From Acanthaster planci (Eukaryota > Echinodermata > Asteroidea > Valvatida > Acanthasteridae): a DNA stretch of 64,000 bases. Made by a program: the position numbers and the translations under genes. This document shows, one piece after another, positions 1 through 10,951 of this stretch. Under the pieces are notes generated by a model that was not told where the DNA came from, searched no databases, and saw only the letters and a program-made list of their open reading frames with translations. The DNA is taken from assembly GCF_001949145.1 (NCBI RefSeq), contig NW_019091505.1:194059-258058 (forward strand). Reading direction: 5' to 3'. How positions within the stretch are numbered: position 1 is the stretch's first letter; each line of letters begins with the position of its first letter.

Positions 1-79
1 CACGACGGGCAACAGACGACGCACGACGGGCGATGCACGACGGGCGACGCACGACGGACGACGGGCGACGCACGACGGC
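1..79. repeat. GC-rich minisatellite, truncated by the window edge
   Basis: Degenerate tandem copies of a 14-bp unit close to GCACGACGGGCGAC, with a 7-bp sub-period (GACGGGC/GACGCAC), run from the first base to about base 79. Copies vary by single substitutions and by one partial unit. The array continues off the left edge, so its full length is unknown. It is much richer in GC and CpG than the flanking DNA. It ends 3 bases before a 14-bp perfect palindrome (83-96, TATGGAATTCCATA). Nothing suggests that it is coding. Confidence 0.85.
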
Positions 80-96
80 AGATATGGAATTCCATA

Positions 97-1651
97 CCAC
101 ACCCCCAGTTCCGGCGGCCTTGCATAAAATAAATAATTCAAAACGATAAGCAATGCATGCAAACGCCATCCTAAATAAATAACTTAAAGCGGCCTCTTGA
201 GGGCTTTGTATATCAGACGAGGTCGCACCGTCTGATCTGATGCGGGAAAATGTGGCAGAAAGTTCGTGTTTCGCGCCAAGTTCAAAGTCAACGGTTATAT
301 TTCAAGTTATGGAGTCTACGTTTCTCTTGTACCTGATGTGGAAAATCATGACTGTACAACTATACAAGGGGAGCTGACGTAAACACGCCGAAGATGAGGG
401 AACGGACAGCCTTGGGTGAGTGTTTTCTAGAACATTAGGCCTAGGTTAGGCTAAACCTATAGAGGGACTGCAGCGTATGACGTCACGTTAGAGGGTATTC
501 CTTTCTTCCTCTACAATAGGCTCGAGTAAACCTTTGTGCATTCATTGTCATCATTAAAATCTAAATAACAAAACTTGTCCTGTGGGAGGGCGCTCTACGC
601 AGGCCCTCCAGTCGGGTATAATATACTAGTGTACTAGGTTAACATGTATTAACGACGAACACTAGCCATAAAAATTACGTTACCATTGGGAGTTCTGGTA
701 ACCTTAAGGTAGATAGGCTTGGAAGTTGCGATGTTGTGAACAGTGATTGCATTAAACTCACACACGTACGAATGACCAATGGCAGACTCGGCCGGGAGCA
801 GTGACAGTCAGACAGCAACAATGAACCTGACTGTTTGAGACTGCATCAGTGCTGTGCTGCTTTGTTCTGGCTTTGTCATGACGCCTTCAACCAGGACAAG
901 GTGTAGGCCGTAGCTGTCAGGTTTACCTATGTTTTGGTTTGCTTCACAACCCCACTTTACAATCGAAAACTAGGCCAATCCTTCAGAACTATTTATCACA
1001 AAGAAAATTTAAGACGGACGTCAATGGTGGGAGAGAGAAGAATGGAAACTATATCACGTTGGCCTACATGTACATGTAGTGAAGTGGTCCCTTGAAAAGG
1101 GGAATTCTCAATCTGTGTCTGACCTTGTTGAGTACTGAATGGTACATCAGTGCTGAAGTGTAATGTGAAGGAACATGCATGCACTTAGTAGTGGAGATAT
1201 GGAGGTATCCTACTTCACGTTATTCAATGGTTCCCTGCCACGTCAAAGAAACAGTCATTTAGTACCAGTTGCAAGGAGTCTTATTTGCTATGCATCTTAT
1301 ACGCCGATTGGGGCTCAGAATGGGTAATTTATACCACTCTGCGTCTTCCCGTTGAGTTGAGTGCACAAGTTTTTTCGCAAAAGTCGACTGCGGAGAGTGA
1401 TCACGCCCTCAACAGTTGAAACTTTAGTTACTGCTCTCGAAGCTGGCATTGATCAACAAGCGCTAAAATTACGGTTCTTTGAACACGTTTGCGTCGTTTT
1501 GAACAGGTTAAAATTCAAGTTACATATCAGCAAATTAAGTTCACACCTCGGAAACTTTACAAATGGCACAGACTATAAATAGAAATCACAATTAAATATA
1601 TGTCTAAACTATTTAGGAAAAAGAAGGGAATAGTGGGAAAAATTACCGATT
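97..1651. other. Gene-free stretch with one CRE site
   Basis: I see no recognisable coding exon here. The longest open frames are about 60-70 codons and resemble no family I know. A perfect palindromic TGACGTCA lies at 478-485, overlapping a second half-site (GTCACG). Two overlapping TACATGTA palindromes lie at 1065-1078. The first 700 bases have more CpG than the intron further right, so an unrecognised promoter or 5' exon cannot be excluded. Confidence 0.5.
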
Positions 1652-1723
1652 TAGAAGAGCGAGGTTTGGATCCTCAGCCCAGTGGGTTATAGGCCCAGAA
1701 CGCTTCTACTGCACCACTCAGCT
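1652..1723 (-). repeat. Initiator-tRNA-Met-derived pseudogene/SINE head, copy 1
   Basis: Read on the minus strand, this 72-bp stretch follows the cloverleaf order of eukaryotic initiator tRNA-Met. It starts AGCTGAGTGG, has a D-arm-like GTGCAGTAGAAGCGT, an anticodon arm CTGGG-CCTATAA-CCCAC, and a T arm TGAGG-ATCCAAA-CCTCG with the A54-type T loop typical of initiators. The anticodon would be UAU instead of CAU, and the acceptor stem is broken, so it is not a working tRNA gene. It shares the TGAGG/CCTCG T-stem with the copy at 2440-2514. That stem differs from the GATGG/CCATC stem I remember for animal initiator tRNA, which suggests both come from one amplified family rather than from independent pseudogenes. 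Confidence 0.7.
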
Positions 1724-2439
1724 GTTCGTACTAAATTTATGCTAAAATAGTTCTTTGTTGTTTAGGTGTAATTCGTTGCAAGGGAAAAAACCTGATGCAG
1801 TATCAGTGAAACTCCTGCAGAGGTGTATGAAACATGCAAAAACATTTCTTTGCAAATACACCGCAATAAAATAGTTTCAAAATGGAGCTATAATTATACA
1901 GGCTAGATTAGATTGTTTAAAATTTGTTAGTTTCTGTGTTTGCGAAGTGCACTGTATGTGACCGTTCAGTGATTCTATCAATAAAATTATTATTTATTCA
2001 ACGTGACATTCAAGATTAAATTCAAATTTTTTTATTAAGGTCAATTGTGAATTAAGTTCAGATGAATTCTTACAAGACGACCCGAACGGAGTGTAAAACC
2101 AACCTTGTCTGGAGTAATTGTTTGAAGCGTCAAGTGTTTGTTTTGATTTTTCAGATTCAATTAATGACGATGATTGGAACTGCTGTTCGATGTCGTTATT
2201 TCCCAGAAACTGTATACTGTGTATCTTTACATGCTGCGACAAAAAGTACTTACTGTAAATTAAATAGCGACCTCTATTGTATGTACAATGTACATCGTTG
2301 ACCATCTGTGGCTTGAGAAGAGAAAGGGCGATATTCGCTGCGGTCGCTGTGTGGCGCCCTTCATTACTGCCTTTCAAAATATTATTATCGAAGCGGTCAA
2401 AGCTGGTTGAGGGTTTAATTATTTACTTGGGGAAAAAGT
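1724..2439. other. Gene-free stretch between two tRNA-derived copies
   Basis: AT-rich DNA with overlapping short open frames on both strands at 1994-2543. None resembles a known protein, and frames open on both strands over the same bases are usually chance. The stretch may include tail sequence of the minus-strand tRNA-derived copy to its right. Both copies are followed on the minus strand by a short run close to TTTTTCCC, a weak sign of a shared tail. Confidence 0.4.
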
Positions 2440-2514
2440 TAGCTGAGCGAGGTTTTGATCCTCAAACCTCTGGGTTATGGGCCCAGGACGCTCCCACTGC
2501 GCCTGCACTCTGCT
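2440..2514 (-). repeat. Initiator-tRNA-Met-derived pseudogene/SINE head, copy 2
   Basis: The minus strand reads AGCAGAGTG, then a D arm GCGC-AGTGGGA-GCGT, then a perfect initiator-type anticodon arm CTGGG-CCCATAA-CCCAG with anticodon CAU and C at position 33, then a T arm TGAGG-ATCAAAA-CCTCG with an A54-type loop. These are hallmarks of eukaryotic initiator tRNA-Met. Two extra bases between acceptor and D stem and a degraded 3' acceptor strand argue against a working gene. It is the better preserved of two same-strand copies about 790 bp apart. Box A/box B-type internal promoter sequence is still largely present. The alternative is two independent tRNA pseudogenes. Confidence 0.78.
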
Positions 2515-2704
2515 GTGTTGCTCAGAATATTAACTATTTCTAAAAGAAAAATTAATGTAATCACCACATTTACTGAAATTTTTTCAACTTTGCCTGTCAA
2601 ACTTGGCAAGAAGATTAAAACGAATAAAATAAAAATGGCTGTCATTTTTCACTGGTAAAACTTGCACACCAAATAAATCTCCTCAGTGCAACGGAGACCA
2701 GTAC

Positions 2705-2971
2705 GGGCGATTCACAATGTGCACCTCCAAGAGTTTGCAACGCGTTGGCCAATCAAGACGCGCAAAATCTGTCGACACCAACCTTGTTCACATGGGGACG
2801 TCTGCCGCGCCATGTTGATTCCCACCATGCCAAGTGAAGGAACGCGCACGCAGCCCATAGAGTCGAGGTTGTGTCCACCCTTTCCAAACGCGCATTGGGT
2901 CGACAGATTTCGCGCATGGTGATTGGCCAATGCGTTGCCAACTCTTGGAGGAGCACTATTGTGAAACGCCC
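2705..2971. mobile_element. 267-bp foldback/MITE-like element with long inverted arms
   Basis: The left end (2705, GGGCGATTCACAAT...) and the reverse complement of the right end (2971, GGGCGTTTCACAAT...) match with few differences through CTCCAAGAGTT, GCAACGC, TTGGCCAATCA and AAATCTGTCGAC, about 85 bases per arm. The centre is not paired. There is no room for a transposase, so this would be a non-autonomous foldback or MITE. The same pairing explains why frames on opposite strands encode mirror-image peptides here. A target-site duplication is not clear; TA on both sides is possible. The arms are CpG-rich compared with neighbouring DNA. Confidence 0.85.
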
Positions 2972-5900
2972 TTATAAACGAAAGCCATGAGTGAAATAAT
3001 TCACATTATCTTCAGGCAGACTTGAATTCTCAGTTCTGATTGGTCGTTCCATGGCAACAAACAGTGTGGTATACAATCGTATTGCGTAATCCTGCGTAAT
3101 GCGCTGTTCTAACTCAACCCATTGCGCTGTGTTTACTCTAAAAGCAAACGCACATCTGCATGACTCTAAATTCAAAAGTGGCCTGTTAGCCCGTGCTGAT
3201 GGTGCTGATCATGACATGTGTTTAAACGCACATACATTTCTACCAATTTCCTTTCTAAGTATAAGCCCTGTTGTTATTGGAATAAGTTAAAACACACATA
3301 ATTCCCATGCTCCCCAGATAAAATTACAGAACTGTGGTACATCAGTGTTACTTTTTTTCCCGTACGCTGTGTAATATTTTTTGTCTTCTTTTTAATGTAT
3401 AGGCCCCTTTACTATCTTTATTGCGCGTCAAGTTTGCTTGAAAATAAATTCGTTATCACACTGGAATAAGGAATAATGTTCGTCTATGTCCAGTATACCA
3501 CTCGGCCTTCGGTTTTGTGGCATAGGGGACACAAACGCACTACATGACATGTTCCACTCGTGTAGGTCCAGAAGTAAAATTAAGCTGCCTGCTAGCTGTA
3601 TACTGACAGATATGCTACAGCTTTCAAGATATCTTCTGTATTTTTGTGACCAAATTTAATTTTGTCGTACGATTTAAATTGATTCTTTTTCCATTACATT
3701 AGCGTTTCTGTCTGCTTTTCACTATTAAAATATTCAAATCTTGTACTGCTAGCGCATGCATTTCAAGAATGCTCTTATTTCATTTCAACTCCGTAACAAA
3801 AGTTCAAGATCATTAATCAAGAGTAAGCAATGTCAACTCATTTCGCGCCCTCCAGGCCAGGGAGTTTTGCCCCTTAAATGACACTTCGCGTCAAAAATAT
3901 AAAACAAAATGCCTACATTCCTCACGTAGCCCGTGGAAAAACAATTTGCGACCATTTTTTTCTCACGTTTTTTTTCTTATGACACTTATGAAGAAATTCT
4001 CGCTCCACAGCCGGCAAATCAAAAGTAAATATTTACATTCTTGGCCGTTATTTCTACAATCTGTCAGTAGTTTTGCTATTTTGGTGAGGGAAGCCCAGAT
4101 CATCCAAATGTGTGGTTTCAAGTACCCATGATTTAATGCCTGTATGTATTCTCAAGCCCATGCAACCCCTTAGAAAGCATTATTTTCCTTAAAAGAAGAG
4201 ATTCACATTTTTGAAGTGAGACATGAAGCAAACAAGGAGTGATTTTGACCTAGTTTTGATCATGTAATTCCTAGAAGGAGTGGGGTTTTGAATTAGAAAG
4301 GATCATACATGGTAAAATCAATTCAAATTCAAATTATGAAGAAACTGCAATAATTTTTTATATTTGATCCATAGATCAATATTGAGTTCAATTTTGAAAT
4401 GTCAAAGTATTTCAATGTTCCAACCTGTGCCATGAATTGCAAATATGGGTTTAAATTTATAAAATTCAGATAAGTTTTCAATGTCAGTTAATATGCGTAC
4501 TGCTAGCTGTCAAGTTGGGATGTTTATAAGATGGTGCTAAAACTTTCCTCAAATCATGTATTACCTTCAAAGCAGCAATCTTGAAATCAACCACTAAAAA
4601 AATTCATGACTGGTGCAAATTATGAATTTGATGGAATTGAAGACATTTTGAAAAAACATGCATGCAAGAAATAACCTGGAAGTACTTCATTTCAGACCCA
4701 GGATAAAATTTATACGAGCAATCTCTACAACCCGTTGGATACTCAATGTCCAAATGAACGCACTTGCTCATCACCACACAGACGGGAAGAAAACAACTTG
4801 ACGTCTCGGGTTATGACGTCACAGTGACATAAGCCTCTGTTTTGCCTGTACTTTGTGAATTAGTTCCTCTATAAGTGGGAAGTTCATCCCATCTCCTTCT
4901 TCTAGTCAGTAGAGCTAATCCTCAGATTCTGGATGTCGGATATTGTTGTCCAGCAGATAATATCTCTTCGTTTGAATGGTGTATTCTTTGTTCGCAAACA
5001 AAATGTAGATGTTTATTTGTCCAAGCAAGCAACGTCATATTTGTCACATGAGCTAGGCTCCTCAAATACGTTGGGATGAAATGCTCACCAAATAGGCGTT
5101 GTGTACTCTGCCTTTCGGACTAACATTATCCATTTGGCCCGAGGGATACTTGGAACTGACGTAGGTGTTTCAGACAGCATGTTTTTTTGTTGTTGACGTT
5201 GTTTTGATTTGTTTATTGACAATTTGCTCTGCGTTTCGACTCAGGCAGTGCGCGGATCATCACACATTATTATGATACTACAGTCCTGAGAATGCAGGAG
5301 TATAGATTCTGGGATCACTCGGTATTGTCTCCGAATTGTCGTCTTTACGTAATGTAATCCAACAATCAGAATTTGATAAAGGCAAAATGGGAAAAGTGAC
5401 CCTGCTCTCTTTTATAAGTAAATTTAATTCCTAACTATTCTGGGAAAGTTTCAATGGAAGATGAAAAAGGAGAAAGCAGTTTCCATATTGATACTAATGC
5501 GGCAGCCGTATAGATATAGTAAAATCTCTTTTGAATTCAAATTTGGAGCCAATGATTTTTAAACATTGGGTCGACTTTCCTACATTCCCTGCTGACAAAA
5601 CGAACTAAACGAAACAGCCCCCTAAAACAAACGAAAAACAAACGTTTGTTTCGCCATCCAGTTTCAACTTTTATGTTTGAATGAAATCAGAAGTCAGTTG
5701 TGCAGATAAAAAGTGGGTTGAAATAAAAAATACACAAGAAATATTGTGGTTAGTTATGTGACGTGATAATCAAAAACAACATTACTAATGCAGAAAACCA
5801 AACACCCAAACAGAAACTTATATCACTTAATTGTCAAGACCAGATTTATCAAAAGTGCATGAAGGTTGATATCGATTCGGGCAACTACCTTGTAAACTTC

Positions 5901-8486
5901 AGATTAGTTTTCTTGCTTCAAATAATCAAAACCCTGATGACGTAACACATCGTGATGGCAGTTGATATGCGTGTCGTGACTGGTATCCGTCCGGAATTGC
6001 GTAGAATGGAAGCAATCACGCTGGTCAGTATCAGGGATTGTACGCCAAATGATGAAACAAAAAGGTCAGAGACAACACCGGTCACGAACAGTGGTGTTGT
6101 CTCAACACGTGGGTGGATGACGTCACGTCTATGTATTCTTGGATTTCGATCGAAAATAGAATGAATCGCTAAAGGCGGCGACTATAACGGTGACTTTTAC
6201 GACGACAAACACAAAAAGAAAGTAACGAAACAAAGGTTAGTCCTGTTGCACAGGGACCTTGCAATGAAGGTAAGGATGTACATAAACGAAGGCAGTTAGT
6301 CTTCTCTCAGACTCCCCCGAGTCTCACCCCATGAGTGCAGACATTTTGGAGGAGCACACTCGAAGCACCTGTTTTGATTCCCTCGATCTACATACTACGT
6401 ACGGACACAATATCTCTGCTGATTTCAGGGAAAGGCAGCATAGAATGTTCCTTAAGGTGATGATCACATCCATGTTTTTACTGTACGAATGTTCACAGGT
6501 GATTAGAGCATACGCTGAAATTCGATATCACCCCCCGATCAATGCTCCAATCGGTGGATCCGTCTATCCCGTGCTACCCGGGATTCGAACCAACCATTTT
6601 GCCTCACTAGCCCTTCCACATAGGCGTGACATTATATTAGGAAGATGGCATATGATGAGGAAGCTTTAATTGGAAGTTAAATTCTTGTGTTCCAAATCCT
6701 TTCTTAATAAGAGTTTCGTAATACACTGTTATAAAGTGGGCCGTTTAGCCTGCCCGAAAACTGTCAAGCACATCAAGCGTGTAGTGCAGTGTGAGACGAT
6801 TCCAACCTTCCTGTACTATTTCTCTTCTTCCAACTCACTTTTCAAGTGAAAATTCCTTGTCTAATGATTAAGTATTTTTTCAGTGCATAGCAAAGTGGTA
6901 CCCAAGATATTCATATTCAGATATTTTATTCAAAGATTTTATTTGAAAGTTCTGCTAAAATTCCAGTTTTGACCAACCAATAAAGGCGGCGGGGAGTCTG
7001 CAGTAGGAAGCACCCCGAATAGCCTGAATAGTACCTTTCCTATCTGCTGTCATTGGAGTCGCATTTGAATTAGCACCGCTGGGGGACGAACAGTCCTGCT
7101 TCAAATAACTTTAGTTGGAGTGTCGGCTTCTTGGAAACTTTGACAGAACGAGTTCGTCGAAAAACACACTCATACATTCAGGTAATGGTGTGACTTATGG
7201 ATGTGATGCATCAACATTAATCTTTTAACTGTTTGCACCACTGAACTTCTACGAACGATAAAAATACGTTTCGCTGGAAAGACACGGCTGGTTTATTTTC
7301 ATGGGAGAAGAAATCTAGGTCTGCGTACGATCTTTGATGTTAGAGAAAAAAAAACCGCAGCTGTCTTGCTCAGTGGCTTGTCACCGGAACACCTGAAAAC
7401 ACAGCTTGGAAAATAGGTAGCAGCGCATGGTAGTCTTGTCAGATGGTATATACCGATGGTTGATGTATGGCGTTAGCGAATAGGACGTACCAGCTACTAT
7501 GTGGTGCCAGGCATTAATGTGCCATGAATCAGGGGCGTACATGAAATAGTATCAAGTAGATGTTAGTCTAGCCTTCGTCTTTCATGCTATTTAGCAAATC
7601 TTATGGAGCTTTGAATACTGTAAAAACCGTACAGACTTGCTTGGCATTTTTCTTTGCCATGTGCACTGGTGTGATTTTCAGTGGCATGTTTTTGCCAAAC
7701 AAGTATAGGCCTATTCAAGTATTATTTTGTGGTGACAGCTTCGTCAAATTTGGTCTGCAGTCGTTAATACTTTTCGGACCTTAATAGTGTACACTAAGTA
7801 TCATGTGTCGTGTTGTCGAATGGTGAATCATGCCTGATTTGTCTGTTTTATTAAGGGCTGACATTTTCATCGATTTAGTCAAGGTCTACCTGCCCTCCCC
7901 ATTTTACGCGCGGTTTCCTTTTTTTGTGTTATTTACTGGCAGTCTTACGAACAACGGGTCCTTGCTCTATGGTTCGAGGAAATGCTCGAGATAAAGTGTT
8001 CCCTCCTGATGATGCACCTGCAACACACTGGAATTTTAGCGCATGTCCACACACGCGCGCACTATTCCATATACTTCGTTCCCTCAGCAATATGTTACAC
8101 ATTTCTGCTGTCGTTCGAAATTAAGCCAATTTCATTGCTTCTAAATTGCTTTTTTTGTCCTTGTAAGGTAATAAGATTTGAATTTTCCCAAACAAGGCAA
8201 AGTAGCCATCTGGCGAGGGGTGCACTAATTAATGTTGTCTTCAATTTCCAGGGTTGGGCATCTGTCGACCCTCTATGGTGCTCTGACGTCATAGAGAGAG
8301 CTCTTACTGGTCTGCGCTACAGCCTTGTGCAATCCAGGTCTCACAAAATCGCCTAATACGTCACTCACTGATCTTAATTTCATTTCGTTATGTTTAGGGG
8401 AAAACCGTAGAGTCCCCGTTCTTGAATCGCGGTATTGCGTACACGGCAGGCCGCGAGCCGTTAATAACGTCTCTAGCTCCCACAGG
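2972..8486. other. Gene-free upstream DNA
   Basis: I recognise no exon, tRNA or autonomous mobile element. Base composition is AT-rich with scattered GC-richer patches. Perfect TGACGTCA palindromes occur at 4814-4821, 6118-6125 and 8283-8290. A sequence like a tRNA box B (GGTTCGAATCC on the minus strand) lies near 6582-6592, but its flanks do not pair as a T stem. Open frames of 60-124 codons at 5952-6164, 6331-6669 and 7982-8356 show no recognisable domain or codon signature. Confidence 0.45.
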
Positions 8487-8505
8487 GCGTGAATGAAATT
8501 CACGC
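8487..8505. repeat. Perfect 8-bp hairpin
   Basis: The arms GCGTGAAT and ATTCACGC are perfectly complementary around a 3-base GAA loop. The hairpin lies in a locally GC-richer patch (about 8400-8700). A second short hairpin, GCACCAG-CGAC-CTGGTGC, lies about 190 bp downstream near 8694-8711. No function can be assigned. Confidence 0.6.
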
Positions 8506-10392
8506 TACTGAGCTCCGACGCTCACCTCTCTGTGTCGTTCAATTATCACGCCTCCTTATTTGTACAGGGTTTGGTGACGTCTCTAGGAATGCGCATCAGC
8601 GCTATCTCTGACTGTGTGTCTCTGCCTTGGAAAGGGTCGGTGGCTAGTCTGTGGTGGTACAGCGGTCGGTCTAGTCACAATCGTCTCTAGTTGCACCAGC
8701 GACCTGGTGCGGGTCATAGCCTTAGTGGCTCGATGATTGACTCAGATAGGTCATACCTCATCTCCTTCCTCCATCCCATCTTTCGTCCTCCTTCTGAGAG
8801 AGCCAGCCCCGCATCTCAGGCCTAGTACATTTGGGACGACCCTGCTGCTTGATGCGCCCGTAGCGATGACAGTACTCGAGACAGTTCAGGGGGTAGCACG
8901 TGCTGCATGTGTGTGTATGTGTACGAGTGTGTATAAATATAGGCGAGTGCATGACTGGTCTGCATTATAATGGTGCAGTTGAAGTAGCGAGATGAATTCA
9001 GAGTGTATTCTTACGGCAACCAGTCTGCAGCACACATCTATCATCATCCTATACCTGACCCATATCATCAAGCTGTTGCTGATGTAACTATCTCCTCTCA
9101 CTGACTCAATCAGGTCTGGATGCCTACGATTGGCAATTATTACCGAGAGGAGCAAACAGCTGGCCCATCGCTGCGTGTGATGCCCTTTATTCCTTCTGAG
9201 TGTGATGCCAATAACGAAATCTCCGCAGTAAGTGCGTGCATCGTATACCACACACACACGCGGACATCTTTCATCAACGCATTCACTCATCCGATCGCGA
9301 TACCTCACCCAATCGTATCATCATTTTAGCACGCGTAAATACCGACTTAATGCGAACATTTCCAAGAAATATTCAAAACAGCCCGGTTTTCATTGCACCT
9401 TAATGTAACCCGACCATCCAATGATGCTGTGGTCCCTGCATCGTACATCGCAGCGCCATTTTCCATTGCCGCCATTTTGACAATCGACAGCAACTTGTAG
9501 CTGGCAAACACGTGCTCTATCATCTGCCAACTCCCTCGACCGCAGTCGCATTCGTATTTTGCGGGCCAGCACCGATCTGACAGCGGATATTAAATTTGCT
9601 TTGGTGGTTAATTTCTCCAGCTGGTTATCTCCTGGCGTGATGTGCCCGTGAAGCCCAGACACCCGACGACTAAGCACTGAAGCTGAGACAGGACAGTTTT
9701 TAGATGGGCGTGCAGACTCATAATTCATTGACAAGTAAGTGTGTATTCCATTTGGTATTTATGCCGCAGAAATTGCGCTTCCATTTTTTTGGTGGAGAAA
9801 TAGTGCTTTGATTGTTTGAAAACGTGACGAGGGTAGACTGAACTCGGTCTCAGTAAGTTCTAGGTATTAAGAGATTCTGTGGCAATTCGGTCCTATTACA
9901 TTGCATGTTGTTAGTGTATAGCAATATTGACAGGTGCAAAAGTGCGTTTTCAACTTGGCATTTACCAGGGTTATAATTGGCCTGGTTGTTTATGATATGT
10001 GCATAGTGTGACGCCGCAGTCAGGCCGGACCAGATCTTGTATTGACACCATCCACTCGAGAGATAGAATGACACATCCTTCAATGTGCAGACACTTCTCA
10101 GTGATGTGTTGAATTTATCTGGAAAAGTATTTCGTAGTCAGAAAATTCGAATTAACCACAATTTGGCCTGGACTGGCAGCAAACGTTTTTCATCTGTTCC
10201 TTTACGTGATCAGCAATAACCCTCAAACTTCAAAAATTCAGTAATGTATTTTCATCATTTCAATTTGTCTCCTTAGTTGTTAGGCTCATCTTTCCCGTCT
10301 TTATATCGATAATTTGGCTCCATAATCAAATACTAGCCTGTGATTGTAAGTTATAGAGGATTGCGGTAGCACCATGCAAGGATACCGATTTC
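8506..10392. other. Gene-free stretch with a GC-richer island at about 9390-9720
   Basis: Contains short CA/TG runs (about 8907-8935 and 9247-9262), a palindromic E-box AGCACGTGCT at 8895-8904, and a GC-richer island at about 9390-9720. The island carries CCGCCATTTTG, a good match to the YY1 consensus that is often found near animal transcription starts. A 114-codon minus-strand frame covers the island but resembles nothing I know. An unannotated promoter or enhancer is possible. Confidence 0.4.
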
Positions 10393-10509
10393 TGAGTATT
10401 TGTGGTTCTAAAAAGAACCAGAGTTCAACGTTTCGGACAGCATGCTCAGTCCGTCGTCAGGAGACTTCACATACTGACGCGGCTCAGACTTAAGAACCAC
10501 ACATACTCA
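10393..10509 (-). mobile_element. Penelope-like terminal fragment with hammerhead-type core and inverted ends
   Basis: This 117-bp unit is bounded by near-perfect inverted ends: TGAGTATTTGTGGTTCT at the left and the reverse complement of TGAGTATGTGTGGTTCT at the right. The minus strand carries the hammerhead-type core described in the next entry. Hammerhead motifs of the form CTGANGA...CGAAACGT are known from the terminal regions of Penelope-like retroelements. No reverse transcriptase or GIY-YIG reading frame is present nearby, so this is a solo or 5'-truncated remnant, or a small non-autonomous derivative. A second hairpin, TGGTTCT-AAAA-AGAACCA, sits just inside the left end. Confidence 0.7.
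10430..10460 (-). ncRNA. Hammerhead ribozyme-like core
   Basis: Reading the minus strand from 10460 down, the conserved box CTGACGA (10460-10454) is followed by one extra C, then GGAC (10452-10449), a 10-base loop, GTCC (10438-10435) and GAAAC (10434-10430). GGAC and GTCC form stem II, and the two invariant boxes CUGANGA and GAAA flank it as in hammerhead ribozymes. The single extra base between box 1 and stem II departs from the textbook minimal ribozyme but resembles Penelope-type variants as I recall them. The palindromic AACGTT after the GAAA box could form a short stem III or allow dimer formation. Self-cleavage is not shown by sequence alone. Confidence 0.62.
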
Positions 10510-10683
10510 AAAAGAGATATTCTTGCGTGGAACTACCGTAAACCTTTGTAACTTACTTGCTACCCTTCCGCCGGCAAATAAAAAGCTTCAAAGCTCGTCT
10601 CGCATAAGATTGCATGATGTGATCGCAGTAATGATATACATGCAATGTAGATATCAGCCCATAAAACAAACTGTACAGGGAAA

Positions 10684-10799
10684 CTGACCAGGTGTTTACA
10701 GATAATTATAAAGATGAAAACAAAATTGACTAGACTGGGATTTGAACCTTCGACCTTCGGAATACCGTACCGGTGCTGTACCAACTGAGATCTTCAGCC
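10684..10799 (-). mobile_element. tRNA-derived SINE copy A
   Basis: On the minus strand the head (10799-10728) reads GGCTGAAGATCTCAGTTGG (box A-like), then an anticodon region ACCGGTACGGTATTCCG, then GGTTCAAATCCC (box B). It is 72 bases long, as expected for a tRNA. It is followed by a non-tRNA body containing TTCATCTTTATAATTA, which also follows the head of the neighbouring + strand copy. A shared body after the tRNA-like head separates a SINE from a simple tRNA pseudogene. Anticodon and T stems are mispaired, so no isotype is assigned. The two copies face away from each other across a 36-bp spacer. Confidence 0.8.
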
Positions 10800-10835
10800 C
10801 ACGTCTGTGGCTTTTTCAATTTGCCACCAACATAG

Positions 10836-10951
10836 GGCTGGAGAGCTCAGTTGGCAGAGCACCAGTACGGCATTCCAGAGGTCGCAGGTTCAAATCCCGC
10901 TCCAGTCAATTCCTTGGTTCATCTTTATAATTAGACATCAACCTGACAGGT
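10836..10951 (+). mobile_element. tRNA-derived SINE copy B
   Basis: The head (10836-10907) has an acceptor-like stem GGCTGGA/TCCAGTC, a D arm GCTC-AGTTGGCA-GAGC, and a box B GGTTCAAATCCC in a nearly paired T arm (one mismatch). It is better preserved than copy A. The body after the head contains GGTTCATCTTTATAATTA and then CAACCTGACAGG, matching the body of copy A in order. Box A and box B-type RNA polymerase III promoter sequences are recognisable. The anticodon stem does not pair, which argues against a functional tRNA gene. Confidence 0.82.

Noticed and set aside
6577-6600. tRNA box B-like GGTTCGAATCC on the minus strand
   Set aside because: The bases around it do not pair as a T stem and no box A lies at a proper distance, so it is not supported as a tRNA or SINE.
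9246-9262. CA-repeat microsatellite
   Set aside because: Only a few units; too short to list as a separate repeat.
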